A stretch of 56,307 nt of DNA. It comes from DASPFV01 sp035620975. Lineage in GTDB: Bacteria; Acidobacteriota; Vicinamibacteria; Vicinamibacterales; 2-12-FULL-66-21. Below the pieces are notes generated by a model, which was given only the letters and a program-made list of their open reading frames with translations, searched no databases and was not told the origin of the DNA. Position 1 is the first letter of the stretch. Each line of letters opens with the position of its first letter. A program made the position numbers and the translations under genes. This document shows, piece after piece, positions 25,811-34,185 of the stretch. The stretch covers positions 1-56,307 of the forward strand of contig DASPFV010000044.1 in the NCBI GenBank assembly GCA_035620975.1, written 5' to 3'.

Positions 25811-27082
25811 GTGGATGAGCGCCCCGCCGGCGGCACCGCGCGGCTGGAGGCGGTGACCCGGGACCGCCAGGTCGAATCCGACGCGTTCCGCCTGCTGGTC
25901 GAGAGCACGACCGATTACGCCATCTTCCTCCTCGATCCCGCCGGTTACGTCGCGAGCTGGAACGCCGGTGCCGAGCGCATCAAGGGCTACGCCGCCCGGG
26001 ATATCATCGGTCGCCATTTCTCCGTCTTCTATCCCCCGGATGCCATCGAGCGGAACTGGCCCGCGACGGAGCTCGAGATCGCGTCCCGGGAAGGTCGGAT
26101 CGAGGACGAAGGCTGGCGCGTGCGCAAGGACGGCACGCGCTTCTGGGCCAACGTGATCATCACGGCCCTGCGTGGCCCGGACGGCGGGTTGCGTGGGTTC
26201 GCCAAGGTCACCCGCGACCTCACCCAGCGGAAGGCGAACGAGGAGCGGATCGCGAACCTGACGCGAGAGCTCCAGCGGCGCATCGCCGACCTGGCGGCGA
26301 CGAACCGGGAGCTGGCCCAGCGCAGCGCCGAGAACGAGAGCTTCGTGTACAGCGTCTCGCACGACCTGCGATCGCCGCTCGTCAACCTCCAGGGATTCAG
26401 CCAGGAACTGATCCTGGCGAGCGAGGCGCTGCGAACGCTGCTCGAGCGGCCGGCCGTCCCCGACGACGTGCGAGTGGAGGCCACCGCCATCATCGACGGC
26501 GAGCTGCAGGAGTCCATCAGCTTCATCCGGAATGCGGTCCAGCACCTGGGCAACATCATCGACGGCCTGCTGCGCCTCTCCCGCGTGGGCCGGATCGAAT
26601 ACGAGTCCGCGCCGGTCGACACGGGCGCCCTCGTAACCGACATCCTGGCGGCGATGCACACTTCCGTCGCGGCCGCTGGAGCCCGCATCGTCCTCGCGCC
26701 GCTGCCGATCGTGGCGGGCGATCGGAACGCGATCGGACAGGTCTTCGCGAACCTGATCGGCAACGCGCTGAAGAGCTTCGAGGAGGGCAGGCCTGGCGTG
26801 ATCGAGATCTCGGCCACCACCGGGGAGCCTCCGGTATTCTCGGTGCGCGACAACGGCGTGGGGATTCCGATCGAATACCAATCCAAGGTCTTTCAGGTGT
26901 TCCAGCAGGTGCACAAGAGCACCACGCGGGGCGAAGGGATGGGGCTGGCGATCGTGAAGCGGATCGTCGAACGGCATGGCGGCCGGATCTGGTTCGAGTC
27001 CCGCCCGGGGAGCGGCACGACCTTCTACTTCACCGTCGCGCCCTCGGCGCAGGGCCAGCCAGCGATCGCGGAGGGGGTCTGA
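25811..27082 (+). CDS. cytoplasmic PAS sensor histidine kinase
   Basis: A soluble kinase of 423 residues. One PAS domain (about 20-140; TTDYAIFLLDPAGYVASWNA, then GRHFSVFYPPD and RVRKDGTRFWANVIITALR) is joined by a coiled coil (about 140-175) to HisKA (about 176-245; VYSVSHDLRSPLVNLQGFSQ holds the His) and HATPase (about 285-415; NLIGNALKSFEEG, VRDNGVGIP, GEGMGLAIVKRI). The HDLRSPL form of the H box is typical of bacteriophytochrome-like kinases that work with small Rcp1-type receivers, and such a receiver follows directly with a 1-nt overlap (TGATG). The start is GTG. Confidence 0.92.
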   Translation: MDERPAGGTARLEAVTRDRQVESDAFRLLVESTTDYAIFLLDPAGYVASWNAGAERIKGYAARDIIGRHFSVFYPPDAIERNWPATELEIASREGRIEDEGWRVRKDGTRFWANVIITALRGPDGGLRGFAKVTRDLTQRKANEERIANLTRELQRRIADLAATNRELAQRSAENESFVYSVSHDLRSPLVNLQGFSQELILASEALRTLLERPAVPDDVRVEATAIIDGELQESISFIRNAVQHLGNIIDGLLRLSRVGRIEYESAPVDTGALVTDILAAMHTSVAAAGARIVLAPLPIVAGDRNAIGQVFANLIGNALKSFEEGRPGVIEISATTGEPPVFSVRDNGVGIPIEYQSKVFQVFQQVHKSTTRGEGMGLAIVKRIVERHGGRIWFESRPGSGTTFYFTVAPSAQGQPAIAEGV

Positions 27083-27540
27083 TGGCAGGGAGTCTGAGCG
27101 TCCTGATGGCAGAGGACGACGAGGGGCATGCGACGCTCCTGCGGCGGAGCCTGAAGCGGGCCGGCCTCGGTTCCGATCCCGTGCACCTGCGCGATGGACA
27201 GGAGCTGCTCGACTACGTGTACCAGCGGGGCCCCTGGCTGGACCGGACGCCGCACGAGTCGGTCGCGATGATCCTCGACTTGAACATGCCGCGGCTCGGA
27301 GGCACGGAGGTGCTGGCGCGGCTCAAACGCGACGAGGACCTCGCCCGCATCCCTGTGTTCGTTCTGACCACGACGGACAACCCTCTCGAGCTGGACCGGT
27401 GTTACGCCCTCGGGGCCGCCGCCTGTCTCGTCAAGCCGGTCGACTACGGCGCCTTCGGTGACATGATCCGCCGGCTGGCGGAGTTCCTGATGACGGCGCG
27501 CCTGCCCGGAGAGCTGCCGTTATCCCAGGCCCGTGAATGA
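27082..27540 (+). CDS. single-domain response regulator, Rcp1-like
   Basis: A stand-alone receiver of 152 residues with no output domain. The acidic pair is in LMAEDDEGH, the phosphoacceptor Asp in AMILDLNMPRLGG (about 69) and the conserved Lys in CLVKPVDYG (about 118). The insert around 45-60 (LDYVYQRGPWLDRTPHES) is typical of Rcp1-like regulators paired with phytochrome-type kinases. Start and stop overlap both neighbours (TGATG upstream, ATGA downstream), so all three are translated together. Output must be through protein contact, possibly with the downstream hybrid kinase. Confidence 0.93.
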   Translation: MAGSLSVLMAEDDEGHATLLRRSLKRAGLGSDPVHLRDGQELLDYVYQRGPWLDRTPHESVAMILDLNMPRLGGTEVLARLKRDEDLARIPVFVLTTTDNPLELDRCYALGAAACLVKPVDYGAFGDMIRRLAEFLMTARLPGELPLSQARE

Positions 27541-29825
27541 TCGCTGACGCCCCGTTGATCCTGGTCGTCGAGGACGAGCGCGGCGCCGCGACGCTGCAGC
27601 GCCGCCGGCTCGAGCGCGCCGGCTTCCGTGTGGCGGTGGCGGCCGACGCGGACCAGGCCGAGGACGTGCTCGCGCGGGAAGCGGTCACGCTCGTCGTAAT
27701 GGACTACCGCCTTGGCACGACGACGGGGCTCGATCTGAACCGCCGGATGAAGGCCGCCGGATACGACGTCCCGACGATCATCGTGAGCGGCTCCATCGAC
27801 GATACGACGGTCATCGAGGCCATCCGTGCCGGCGTCAAGGACGTCGTCGTCAAGACCCTCGACTATCTCGACTACCTGCCCGACGCCATCCGGGGCGTGC
27901 TCAGCCAGACCGCCGCCGTGCGCGAACGGGTCACCGGGGACGCTCCGGGAACACACGTCCTCGTCGTCGAGGACGATCCCGGCGTGGCGGCCCTCCAGCG
28001 GCGCCAGCTGGAGCGCGCCGGCTACCACGTGGACGTGGCGGCCACGCCGGCCGAAGCCCTCGCGCGGGTCCGGAGCGGCCAGGTGAACCTCGCCGTGCTC
28101 GACCTCTGGCTGAACGGGGAGTCCGCTCTCGACCTCTACGAACAGATCAAATCGGAGGGGTGGAACGTCCCCGCCATCCTCGTGACCGGCTTTCCGGATC
28201 AGGCGGTGGCCATTCGCGCCCTGCGGACCGGGATTCGGGACTTCGTGCCGAAGTCGAGCGAGTACCTCGAGTATCTGCCGAGGGCCGTGGACCGCGTCGT
28301 GGCGGAAGTGCGCGTCGAGCGCAAGCTCGTCGAGAGCGAGCTGCGCCTGGCGAGCATCATCGGCACGACGATGGACGCGATCCTGATGTGCGACGAGCAG
28401 CACCGGATCCTGCTGTTCAATCGCTCGGCGGAAGAGATGTTCGGCTGCCGGGCCGAGGACGCGCTGGCGCGGCAGCTTCCGGCGTTCATCCCCGAGCTGA
28501 GCGTCGCGAGGCGCGCCGAGGCCGCGGGGCGGTCGCCGGAGAGCGGCTGGCGCCGGCGGCTCGAGGTCGAGGGCGTCCGCTCCGACGGCACGCGCATCCC
28601 CATCGAGGTCACGATCAGCGACGTCGAAGTGCACGCCAGACGGCTGTTCACGGTCATCGCACGTGACATCTCCGAACGCCGGCGGACGGAGGCCGAGCTG
28701 CGGGAAGCCGACCGCCGCAAGGACGTGTTCCTGGGCATGCTCGCGCACGAGCTGCGGAACCCGCTCGCCGCGATCACGACCGCCGGCGAGGTGCTGCATC
28801 GCACGCTCGACCATCCGGCGGCCCAGAAGCTCACGGGCGTGATCAGGCGACAGACAGCCGCGCTGGCCAGGATGGTGGACGACCTGCTCGACGTCTCGCG
28901 GGTGACCCTTGGCAAGATCCAGCTCGCGCGCGAACCGCTCCTGCTCGGCGAGGTCGTGACCCGTGCCGCCGAGGGGGCCAGGGACGGCGCCGCGAAAGCC
29001 GACCTCCGCCTGGAGGTCGCCATCGGCTCCGAGCCGGTCTGGCTGATCGGCGACGCCACGCGGCTGGAGCAGGTGCTCGCGAATCTCCTGAACAACGCGA
29101 TGAAGTTCACGCCTCCGGGCGGGTCCATCCTGATCGAGACAGGACGCGACGGCGACGAGGCCGTGATTCGCGTCAGCGACACCGGGGTCGGCATCGAGCC
29201 CGGACTGCTCTCGAAGGTCTTCGATCTGTTCGTCCAGGGCGATACATCGCTCGATCGATCCAGGAGCGGTCTGGGTATCGGGCTCGCGCTGGTACGACAG
29301 GTCGTCTCGATGCACGGCGGCCGCGTGAGCGCGCACAGCGAGGGCCCCGGCAGGGGCAGCGTGTTCGTCGTCCGTCTGCCGGCGTCCCCGGAGGAGGCGC
29401 CGTCCGACGAGCCGCGCGCGCAACCGCCTCGCGCCGAGACGGCTTCGCTGCGCGTGCTGGTCGTCGACGATCAGCCGGACCTGGCCGACTGCGTGGCGCT
29501 GCTGATCGAGACGCTCGGACACCGCGCCCGCGCGGTCTACGGGGGGGCAGAGGCGCTGGCCGCGACGCGCACCGACCTCCCGGATCTGATGCTGGTGGAC
29601 ATCGGCATGCCGGGCGTCACCGGCTACGATGTCGCGCGCGCCGTCCGGCGCGATCCAGCCCTGTCGGGGATCAGGCTGGCGGCGCTCACAGGCTACGGCC
29701 GCGACGAAGATCGCGCCCGCGTGTTCGAGGCGGGATTCGACCTGCACCTCACGAAACCGGTGGCCGACACGAAGCTCCGCGACGTGCTCGAGACACTGGC
29801 GGGGGCCCGTACGGCGCCGGAGTGA
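27537..29825 (+). CDS. hybrid histidine kinase: REC-REC-PAS-HisKA-HATPase-REC
   Basis: A soluble 762-residue multi-receiver kinase. Two tandem N-terminal receivers (about 1-125 and 138-262) share closely similar openings (LILVVEDERGAATLQRRRLE; VLVVEDDPGVAALQRRQLE), indicating a duplication. Phosphoacceptor Asps are in VVMDYRLG and AVLDLWLNG. Then come PAS (about 275-390), HisKA (His in LGMLAHELRNPLAAI), HATPase (LLNNAMKFTPPGG, VSDTGVGIE, GLGIGLALVRQV) and a C-terminal receiver (about 640-755; VLVVDDQPDLADC, LMLVDIGMPGVTG, LTKPVAD). The start overlaps the preceding receiver gene by 4 nt. No TM segments, so it senses a cytoplasmic signal or receives phosphate from the upstream pair. Confidence 0.93.
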   Translation: MIADAPLILVVEDERGAATLQRRRLERAGFRVAVAADADQAEDVLAREAVTLVVMDYRLGTTTGLDLNRRMKAAGYDVPTIIVSGSIDDTTVIEAIRAGVKDVVVKTLDYLDYLPDAIRGVLSQTAAVRERVTGDAPGTHVLVVEDDPGVAALQRRQLERAGYHVDVAATPAEALARVRSGQVNLAVLDLWLNGESALDLYEQIKSEGWNVPAILVTGFPDQAVAIRALRTGIRDFVPKSSEYLEYLPRAVDRVVAEVRVERKLVESELRLASIIGTTMDAILMCDEQHRILLFNRSAEEMFGCRAEDALARQLPAFIPELSVARRAEAAGRSPESGWRRRLEVEGVRSDGTRIPIEVTISDVEVHARRLFTVIARDISERRRTEAELREADRRKDVFLGMLAHELRNPLAAITTAGEVLHRTLDHPAAQKLTGVIRRQTAALARMVDDLLDVSRVTLGKIQLAREPLLLGEVVTRAAEGARDGAAKADLRLEVAIGSEPVWLIGDATRLEQVLANLLNNAMKFTPPGGSILIETGRDGDEAVIRVSDTGVGIEPGLLSKVFDLFVQGDTSLDRSRSGLGIGLALVRQVVSMHGGRVSAHSEGPGRGSVFVVRLPASPEEAPSDEPRAQPPRAETASLRVLVVDDQPDLADCVALLIETLGHRARAVYGGAEALAATRTDLPDLMLVDIGMPGVTGYDVARAVRRDPALSGIRLAALTGYGRDEDRARVFEAGFDLHLTKPVADTKLRDVLETLAGARTAPE

Positions 29826-29890
29826 CCGACGTCTCCGGCGGGGACGGCCGCCTGAGGACGGAAACCAGTTCCGCCGGGCCGCACGTGCCC

Positions 29891-30958
29891 TCACGAGCGC
29901 GCCAGCTGGCTCTCGGCCTGAAGCGTCCCCTCGACGCGCGCCCGGATCTTCGCGAACGCCACGTCGCGCGACGTCGACGCGTCGTCGGCAAACGGCGAAA
30001 ACCCGCAGTCGTCGGTCGTGCCGAGACTCTGAACCGGAATGTATCGCGCGGCCAGCAGCGTCCGCTGGCAGACCTGCTCCGCGGTCTCCACGACGGGGCT
30101 GATCGGGTCCGTCACGCCGACGAACACGGTCTGATCCGGCCGACGGCTGTCGCGGATCAGGCCGAGCACGCGTTCAGGATCGCGCTCGCTCGCCAGCTGC
30201 ACGTAGAAGCGCCCGGCGTTGAGCCCGAAGAGGGTCGGTAGCAGGCCGGCGTAGTCGACGTCCGCACTGTGCGTCGAGTCCCGATCGCCGCCGGGACACG
30301 TGTGCACCCCGATCCGGCGGCGCTCATCGGCCGTGAAATGGTCGAGGACGCGGTTGTTGAGGGCGACGAACCATGCCAGCAATCCTCCGCCGGGATCCAG
30401 CTTCAGCGACAGACGCCCCTCCGTAAAGTCGATCTGGACACTATCGGCACCGGCATCGAGACAGCCGCGGATGTCAGCGACCGCCTCGGCGACCAGGTCC
30501 GCCAGAAACTGTTCGCGCGGATACGCCCCAATGCCGCTCTCAGGGTACACAAGGCTCAACGCCGAAGCCGAGATGACAGCCTGCTTGACCGGACGGGTCG
30601 TCAGCGCCCTGGCGGCCGTCAGGTACTTCGACGCGTGATTGCCATAGTGGAACGGTCCGGATGTCAGACGCGGCAGCTGCCGCGTGTGGCCGTCCGCGAA
30701 GGGAATCATGACGCCGTCTGGCGCGAGCCCACCCAGTCCTTCGAGCGGATACGTCGCGAAGCTCGACTTCTTCTGCTCGCCATCGGTGATCACGGGGGAA
30801 CCGGTCTCTTCGAAGCGCCTGATCGTGTCCCGGAGCGCCGCGTCCGCAAGCTCGTGGAACCGCTCCGCAGGTATGCGCGCGGACTGCAGGTCCGCCCAGG
30901 CGGCGATCAGATCCGGTGGTCGCGGAATGCTCCCGATGGGTTCAGTGGGGATCGTCAT
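29891..30958 (-). CDS. cobalamin-independent methionine synthase (MetE C-domain)-like protein
   Basis: A 355-residue TIM barrel of the UROD/MetE superfamily, matching only the C-terminal catalytic half of MetE. It begins TIPTEPIGSIPRPPDLI, a typical opening, and keeps the likely zinc ligands His219-x-Cys221 (GVHTCPGGD) and Cys318 (TDDCGFSPFADD). It may transfer a methyl group to homocysteine or another thiol from a donor other than folate polyglutamate, or act on a coenzyme-M-like thiol. ATG at 30958 is chosen: the frame is open to 31135, but that extension only translates a 24-bp DNA repeat into an ATDEHG(C/R)P peptide array. Neighbours give no pathway. Confidence 0.87.
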   Translation of the reverse strand: MTIPTEPIGSIPRPPDLIAAWADLQSARIPAERFHELADAALRDTIRRFEETGSPVITDGEQKKSSFATYPLEGLGGLAPDGVMIPFADGHTRQLPRLTSGPFHYGNHASKYLTAARALTTRPVKQAVISASALSLVYPESGIGAYPREQFLADLVAEAVADIRGCLDAGADSVQIDFTEGRLSLKLDPGGGLLAWFVALNNRVLDHFTADERRRIGVHTCPGGDRDSTHSADVDYAGLLPTLFGLNAGRFYVQLASERDPERVLGLIRDSRRPDQTVFVGVTDPISPVVETAEQVCQRTLLAARYIPVQSLGTTDDCGFSPFADDASTSRDVAFAKIRARVEGTLQAESQLARS

Positions 30959-30988
30959 GGCTGCCGTCTCCATACTGATCCGTGTGAG

Positions 30989-31107
30989 TCCGTGTTCGTC
31001 CGTGGCCGGACGTCCGTGTTCGTCCGTGGCCGGGCGTCCGTGTTCGTCCGTGGCCGGACATCCGTGTTCGTCCGTGGCCGGGCATCCGTGTTCGTCCGTG
31101 GCCGCAA
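30989..31107. repeat. five tandem copies of a 24-bp TCCGTGTTCGTCCGTGGCCG repeat
   Basis: Copies start at 30989, 31013, 31037, 31061 and 31085. Each begins TCCGTGTTCGTCCGTGGCCG; the last four bases of the first four alternate GACG, GGCG, GACA, GGCA, and the final copy is cut short. The array lies 30 nt upstream of the MetE-like start and between two divergent genes. There are no unique spacers, so it is not a CRISPR array. Confidence 0.93.
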
Positions 31108-31203
31108 TCCTATGACCCGCGGCGTGAGGACGCACTAGTACGAATCTACTATTCCGCCGCGGCCGCCCGGCGTAGAGTACCGAGCGCGGAAAGGGAGGGC
31201 CCG

Positions 31204-31752
31204 ATGGCGAGATTCCTGGCGCAGATCAACGGCCCGCGGCACGAGACCGCCCTGCGCGTCTTCATGGCGGTCGTTCTCGCACACTGGGCCGAGCACCTGC
31301 TCCAGGCCTTTCAGATCTACGGGCTCGGCTGGGGCGTGCCCGAGGCGCGCGGCGCACTTGGCTACTTCTTCCCCTTCCTGGTATCGTCCGAGATCCTGCA
31401 CTACGGCTACGCCCTCGTCATGCTCGTGGGCCTCTGGATGCTGAGACCGGGCTTCACGGGTGTGCATGACCGCCGGTGGTGGACGATCGCCCTCGCCATC
31501 CAGTTCTTCCACCACATCGAGCACTTCCTCCTCCAGGCCCAGTACGTGGTCGGCCAGAACCTGCTCGACCGGCCGGTACCGACGAGCCTGCTGCAGATCT
31601 GGGTGCCGCGAGTCGAACTGCATCTCTTCTACAACACGATCGTCTTCGTGCCGATGGTGGTGGCAATGTACTTCCACATGTTCCCGCCGGCCGAAACAGG
31701 ACGCTCGACGTGTACCTGCGCGTGGCACCGGCGGCTCGCACCGGCTGGCTGA
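31204..31752 (+). CDS. His-rich polytopic membrane protein of unknown function
   Basis: A 182-residue protein with about five TM helices. Histidines recur in or next to the helices: AVVLAHWAEHLLQ (about 24-36), ILHYGYALVML, QFFHHIEHFLLQ (about 102-113), ELHLFYNTIVFVPMVVAMYFHM. Such spacing could bind haem or copper, but no known motif is recognised. The last 14 codons overlap the start of the FixH-like gene. It opens a plus-strand set with a FixH-like lipoprotein, a polyferredoxin and a second secreted protein, so a redox or metal-related role is inferred from context only. Confidence 0.8.
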   Translation: MARFLAQINGPRHETALRVFMAVVLAHWAEHLLQAFQIYGLGWGVPEARGALGYFFPFLVSSEILHYGYALVMLVGLWMLRPGFTGVHDRRWWTIALAIQFFHHIEHFLLQAQYVVGQNLLDRPVPTSLLQIWVPRVELHLFYNTIVFVPMVVAMYFHMFPPAETGRSTCTCAWHRRLAPAG

Positions 31753-32118
31753 CGCTCGCGCCGGTCGCGATCGCGTCGGTGGCCCTCGCCTGCCTGTCAG
31801 CTGGGGATCGCGCGACCGTGCGCTGGACAATGGATCCGAGAACGCCCGTCGCCAACGCAGCAGTCCTGGTTCGTGTGACGGTCTTCGACGATGGGAGACC
31901 TGCCGCTGGTGCGGCGTTGCGCCTCGAGGCGCACATGTCGCACCCGGGCATGACGCCAGTCGTCGGCGCGCTGATGGAGCGGGGTGACGGGGTGTACGAA
32001 GCCCGTCCGCATCTCTCGATGGCAGGCGACTGGACGTTCGTCGTATCCGGCGAGCTGGCTGACGGTGCCCGGATCACGGAGGAGCTTGCGGTTCCCGTGC
32101 GTGCGGCCGTCGGGATAG
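31710..32118 (+). CDS. FixH/YtkA-like lipoprotein, frame broken at its 3' end
   Basis: A GTG at 31710 opens a protein with an N-terminal hydrophobic segment and a lipobox-like SVALAC (Cys28), followed by an Ig-like FixH/YtkA domain (about 35-135; PVANAAVLVRVTVFDDGRPA, EAHMSHPGMTPVVGALMERG, DWTFVVSGELADGARI). The family-like sequence ends around VRAAVG near 32114. The frame then has no stop until 32849, running 700 nt through the polyferredoxin gene in a wrong frame. A TAG at 32116-32118 lies one frame off, so a single-base change just before it would give a normal end; 32118 is used as the end on that basis. AGGA precedes the start. Confidence 0.62.
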
Positions 32119-32145
32119 CGACCTGGGTACGATGGAGGACGGTCG

Positions 32146-33567
32146 GTGGATATCCTGCGGCTCCCGGTTGTCGGGACGCTTCTCCGGCGCCGGCGTCTTC
32201 GCCTGAGCCTTCAACTCGGGCTGCTCGCGATTGCCGTCGCGATCGTCCTGCACGGACTGCTCGGTCCCCAGATCGCCCCCAGAAATCTCGCCACGGTACT
32301 GACCTCCATCCACTGGCGCGGGCTCCTCCTCGTCGCCATCCTGCTGGCCGGGAATCTCTTCTGTATGGCATGCCCGATGGTGCTCGCGCGCGACGCGGGG
32401 CGCCGTCTCATCCGGCCCCGGCTCGCCTGGCCGCGACGGCTGCGCCGGAAATGGCTCGGCCTGGGGCTGCTCGTCGTCGTGCTCTTCTCGTACGAGCTCC
32501 TCGGGCTGTGGGAGCGGCCCCGCGCGACCGCGCTGCTGGTGCTCGGGTACTTCGCCCTGGCCCTGGCCGTAGACCTGCGCTTCCAGGGCGCGGCGTTCTG
32601 CAAATACGTGTGCCCCATCGGCCAGTTCAACTTCGTGGCGTCGACGATGGCGCCTGCCGAAGTGCAGGTGCGACGAGCCGATACGTGCCGGGCGTGTCGC
32701 ACCTCCGACTGCGTCAAGGGACGCCGAAGCGCGGTCGAACCCGCCCGGATCGAGCGCCGCGGCTGCGAGCTGGGCTTGTTCCTTCCCGCAAAGGTCGGGA
32801 ATCTGGACTGCACGTTCTGCCTCGACTGCGTCCAGGCGTGCCCGCATGACAACGTCGCGATCGCCACGCGCGTGCCCGGTCTCGAGCTGCTCGAGACGCG
32901 CCGGCGATCTGCAATTGGACGGTTGACGCGCCGGTATGACCTTGCGGTGCTTGCCGTGGTCTTCATGTTCGCCAGCCTGCTCACCGCGTTCGCCATGACC
33001 GGGCCGGCTCGCACGGCCCGGCTCCGTCTTGGTGGTTTCGTCTCTCTGGAATCCGAGGGGATCGGCCTGGCGCTGCTCTTCGTCGCCGGGCTTGCACTCC
33101 TGCCTGGCGCGCTGCTCGGCGGGGCGGCGGCGTTGGCTCGAGCGAGCGTTCAGTCCAGAGCGCCGCTGGTGCCGAGTGCGGCGCCGTATGTCCTGGCCCT
33201 GGTGCCGCTCGGCTTCGGCATCTGGCTCGGTCATTATGGCTTCCACCTGCTGACGGGACTCCTCACCATCGTGCCGGTCTCGCAGAGCGCCGCCATCGAC
33301 TTCCTGGGCCAACCCGTGCTCGGTGAGCCGGCCTGGTCGCTGGCCGGGCTGTACCCTGGATCCGTGTTCCCGGTCCAGCTCGGCTTCGTCCTGCTCGGCG
33401 CATTGGGGTCGCTGGGGCTCGTGTGCGCCACGTCTCAGCGCGAGTATCCTGAGCGCGCGGCGGCCGCCTCGGCACCATGGGTGACCGTCGTGGTGCTGTT
33501 GACGGCGGCGGCGGTGTGGATCTTCCAGCAGCCAATGGACATGCGGGGCGTGGGCAGCTCCGGATGA
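32146..33567 (+). CDS. NapH/CcoG-like membrane polyferredoxin
   Basis: A 473-residue membrane iron-sulfur protein with about nine TM helices. It has CMACP (Cys73, Cys76) and CKYVCPIG (Cys152, Cys156) at membrane edges, as in the NapH/NosR/CcoG group, then two ferredoxin-like clusters: CRACRTSDC (181-189, possibly with Cys207) and the complete CTFCLDCVQACP (222-232). The C-terminal part (about 255-460) adds TM helices not found in NapH, with histidines in WLGHYGFHLLTG. It should carry electrons between the membrane and a periplasmic or cytoplasmic partner. The GTG start has GGAGG 8 nt upstream. The stop overlaps the next ATG by 4 nt. Confidence 0.87.
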   Translation: MDILRLPVVGTLLRRRRLRLSLQLGLLAIAVAIVLHGLLGPQIAPRNLATVLTSIHWRGLLLVAILLAGNLFCMACPMVLARDAGRRLIRPRLAWPRRLRRKWLGLGLLVVVLFSYELLGLWERPRATALLVLGYFALALAVDLRFQGAAFCKYVCPIGQFNFVASTMAPAEVQVRRADTCRACRTSDCVKGRRSAVEPARIERRGCELGLFLPAKVGNLDCTFCLDCVQACPHDNVAIATRVPGLELLETRRRSAIGRLTRRYDLAVLAVVFMFASLLTAFAMTGPARTARLRLGGFVSLESEGIGLALLFVAGLALLPGALLGGAAALARASVQSRAPLVPSAAPYVLALVPLGFGIWLGHYGFHLLTGLLTIVPVSQSAAIDFLGQPVLGEPAWSLAGLYPGSVFPVQLGFVLLGALGSLGLVCATSQREYPERAAAASAPWVTVVVLLTAAAVWIFQQPMDMRGVGSSG

Positions 33568-34145
33568 CGACGCGCACCTGGCTGCCGGCGTGGGCGATCG
33601 TCGCGAGCGCGACGATCCTGCAGGCCCACGACGGCCCGCCGTTCCCGATCCTCTCGAACCTCGTCGCGGGGCCTTACCAGATTTCCGTCTGGACCGACCC
33701 CGATACGACCGACGACGGCACGCCTGGCGGGCAGTTCTGGGTGAGAGTCCACCGAGCCGACGGCGTGGATGTTCCGCACGGCACGCGCGCCACTGTCGCG
33801 ATCCGCCCGATGGGCGGACCCGGCTCCGTCCGGACGGCCTCCGCGTCACCTGTTCGCGGCGACGTATCGAACCAGTTTGCCGCGCTCGTCATGGATCACG
33901 AAGGACGATTCGCCGTCCTGGTGGACATCGACGGCCCGCTCGGCCCCGCAGCGATCGAGGGCGCCGTGGATGCGACCTACGATCTCCGGCCGGCACCTCT
34001 GCTTCTCCTGCTGTATCTCGCGCCCTTCGTGATGGTGGGCCTGCTCTGGGGCCGGCTGATCGTGCGCAGGCGGGCGAACCCTGGCCGGAGCGGGGACCGG
34101 TCAACGCGTCCCAGGATGGGAGCAGGCCTGAGAATGCGGGCCTGA
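33564..34145 (+). CDS. secreted Ig-like protein with C-terminal membrane anchor
   Basis: A 193-residue protein: signal peptide (about 1-20, AWAIVASATILQAHD), a beta-rich FixH/YtkA-like domain (about 21-135; VAGPYQISVWTDPDTTDDGT, GGQFWVRVHRADGVDVPHG), a C-terminal TM helix (about 145-165, LLLLLYLAPFVMVGLLWGRL) and a short basic tail. It overlaps the polyferredoxin stop by 4 nt (ATGA), so it is translated with it. Two periplasmic domains of this type flanking a polyferredoxin suggest they hold or present a metal or redox partner. Confidence 0.78.
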   Translation: MTTRTWLPAWAIVASATILQAHDGPPFPILSNLVAGPYQISVWTDPDTTDDGTPGGQFWVRVHRADGVDVPHGTRATVAIRPMGGPGSVRTASASPVRGDVSNQFAALVMDHEGRFAVLVDIDGPLGPAAIEGAVDATYDLRPAPLLLLLYLAPFVMVGLLWGRLIVRRRANPGRSGDRSTRPRMGAGLRMRA

Positions 34146-34185
34146 AGGGGGCCAAGGCACGTGGGAAATGGCTGACAGCCCCGAA

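Noticed and set aside
27444..29894. 816-codon minus-strand open frame
   Set aside because: Antisense to the hybrid kinase; Arg/His-rich with no recognisable domain.
30989..31107. Possible CRISPR array
   Set aside because: The 24-bp units are directly adjacent with no spacers, and no cas genes are present.
30959..31135. N-terminal extension of the MetE-like protein
   Set aside because: It only translates the 24-bp DNA repeat, and family homology begins at the ATG at 30958.
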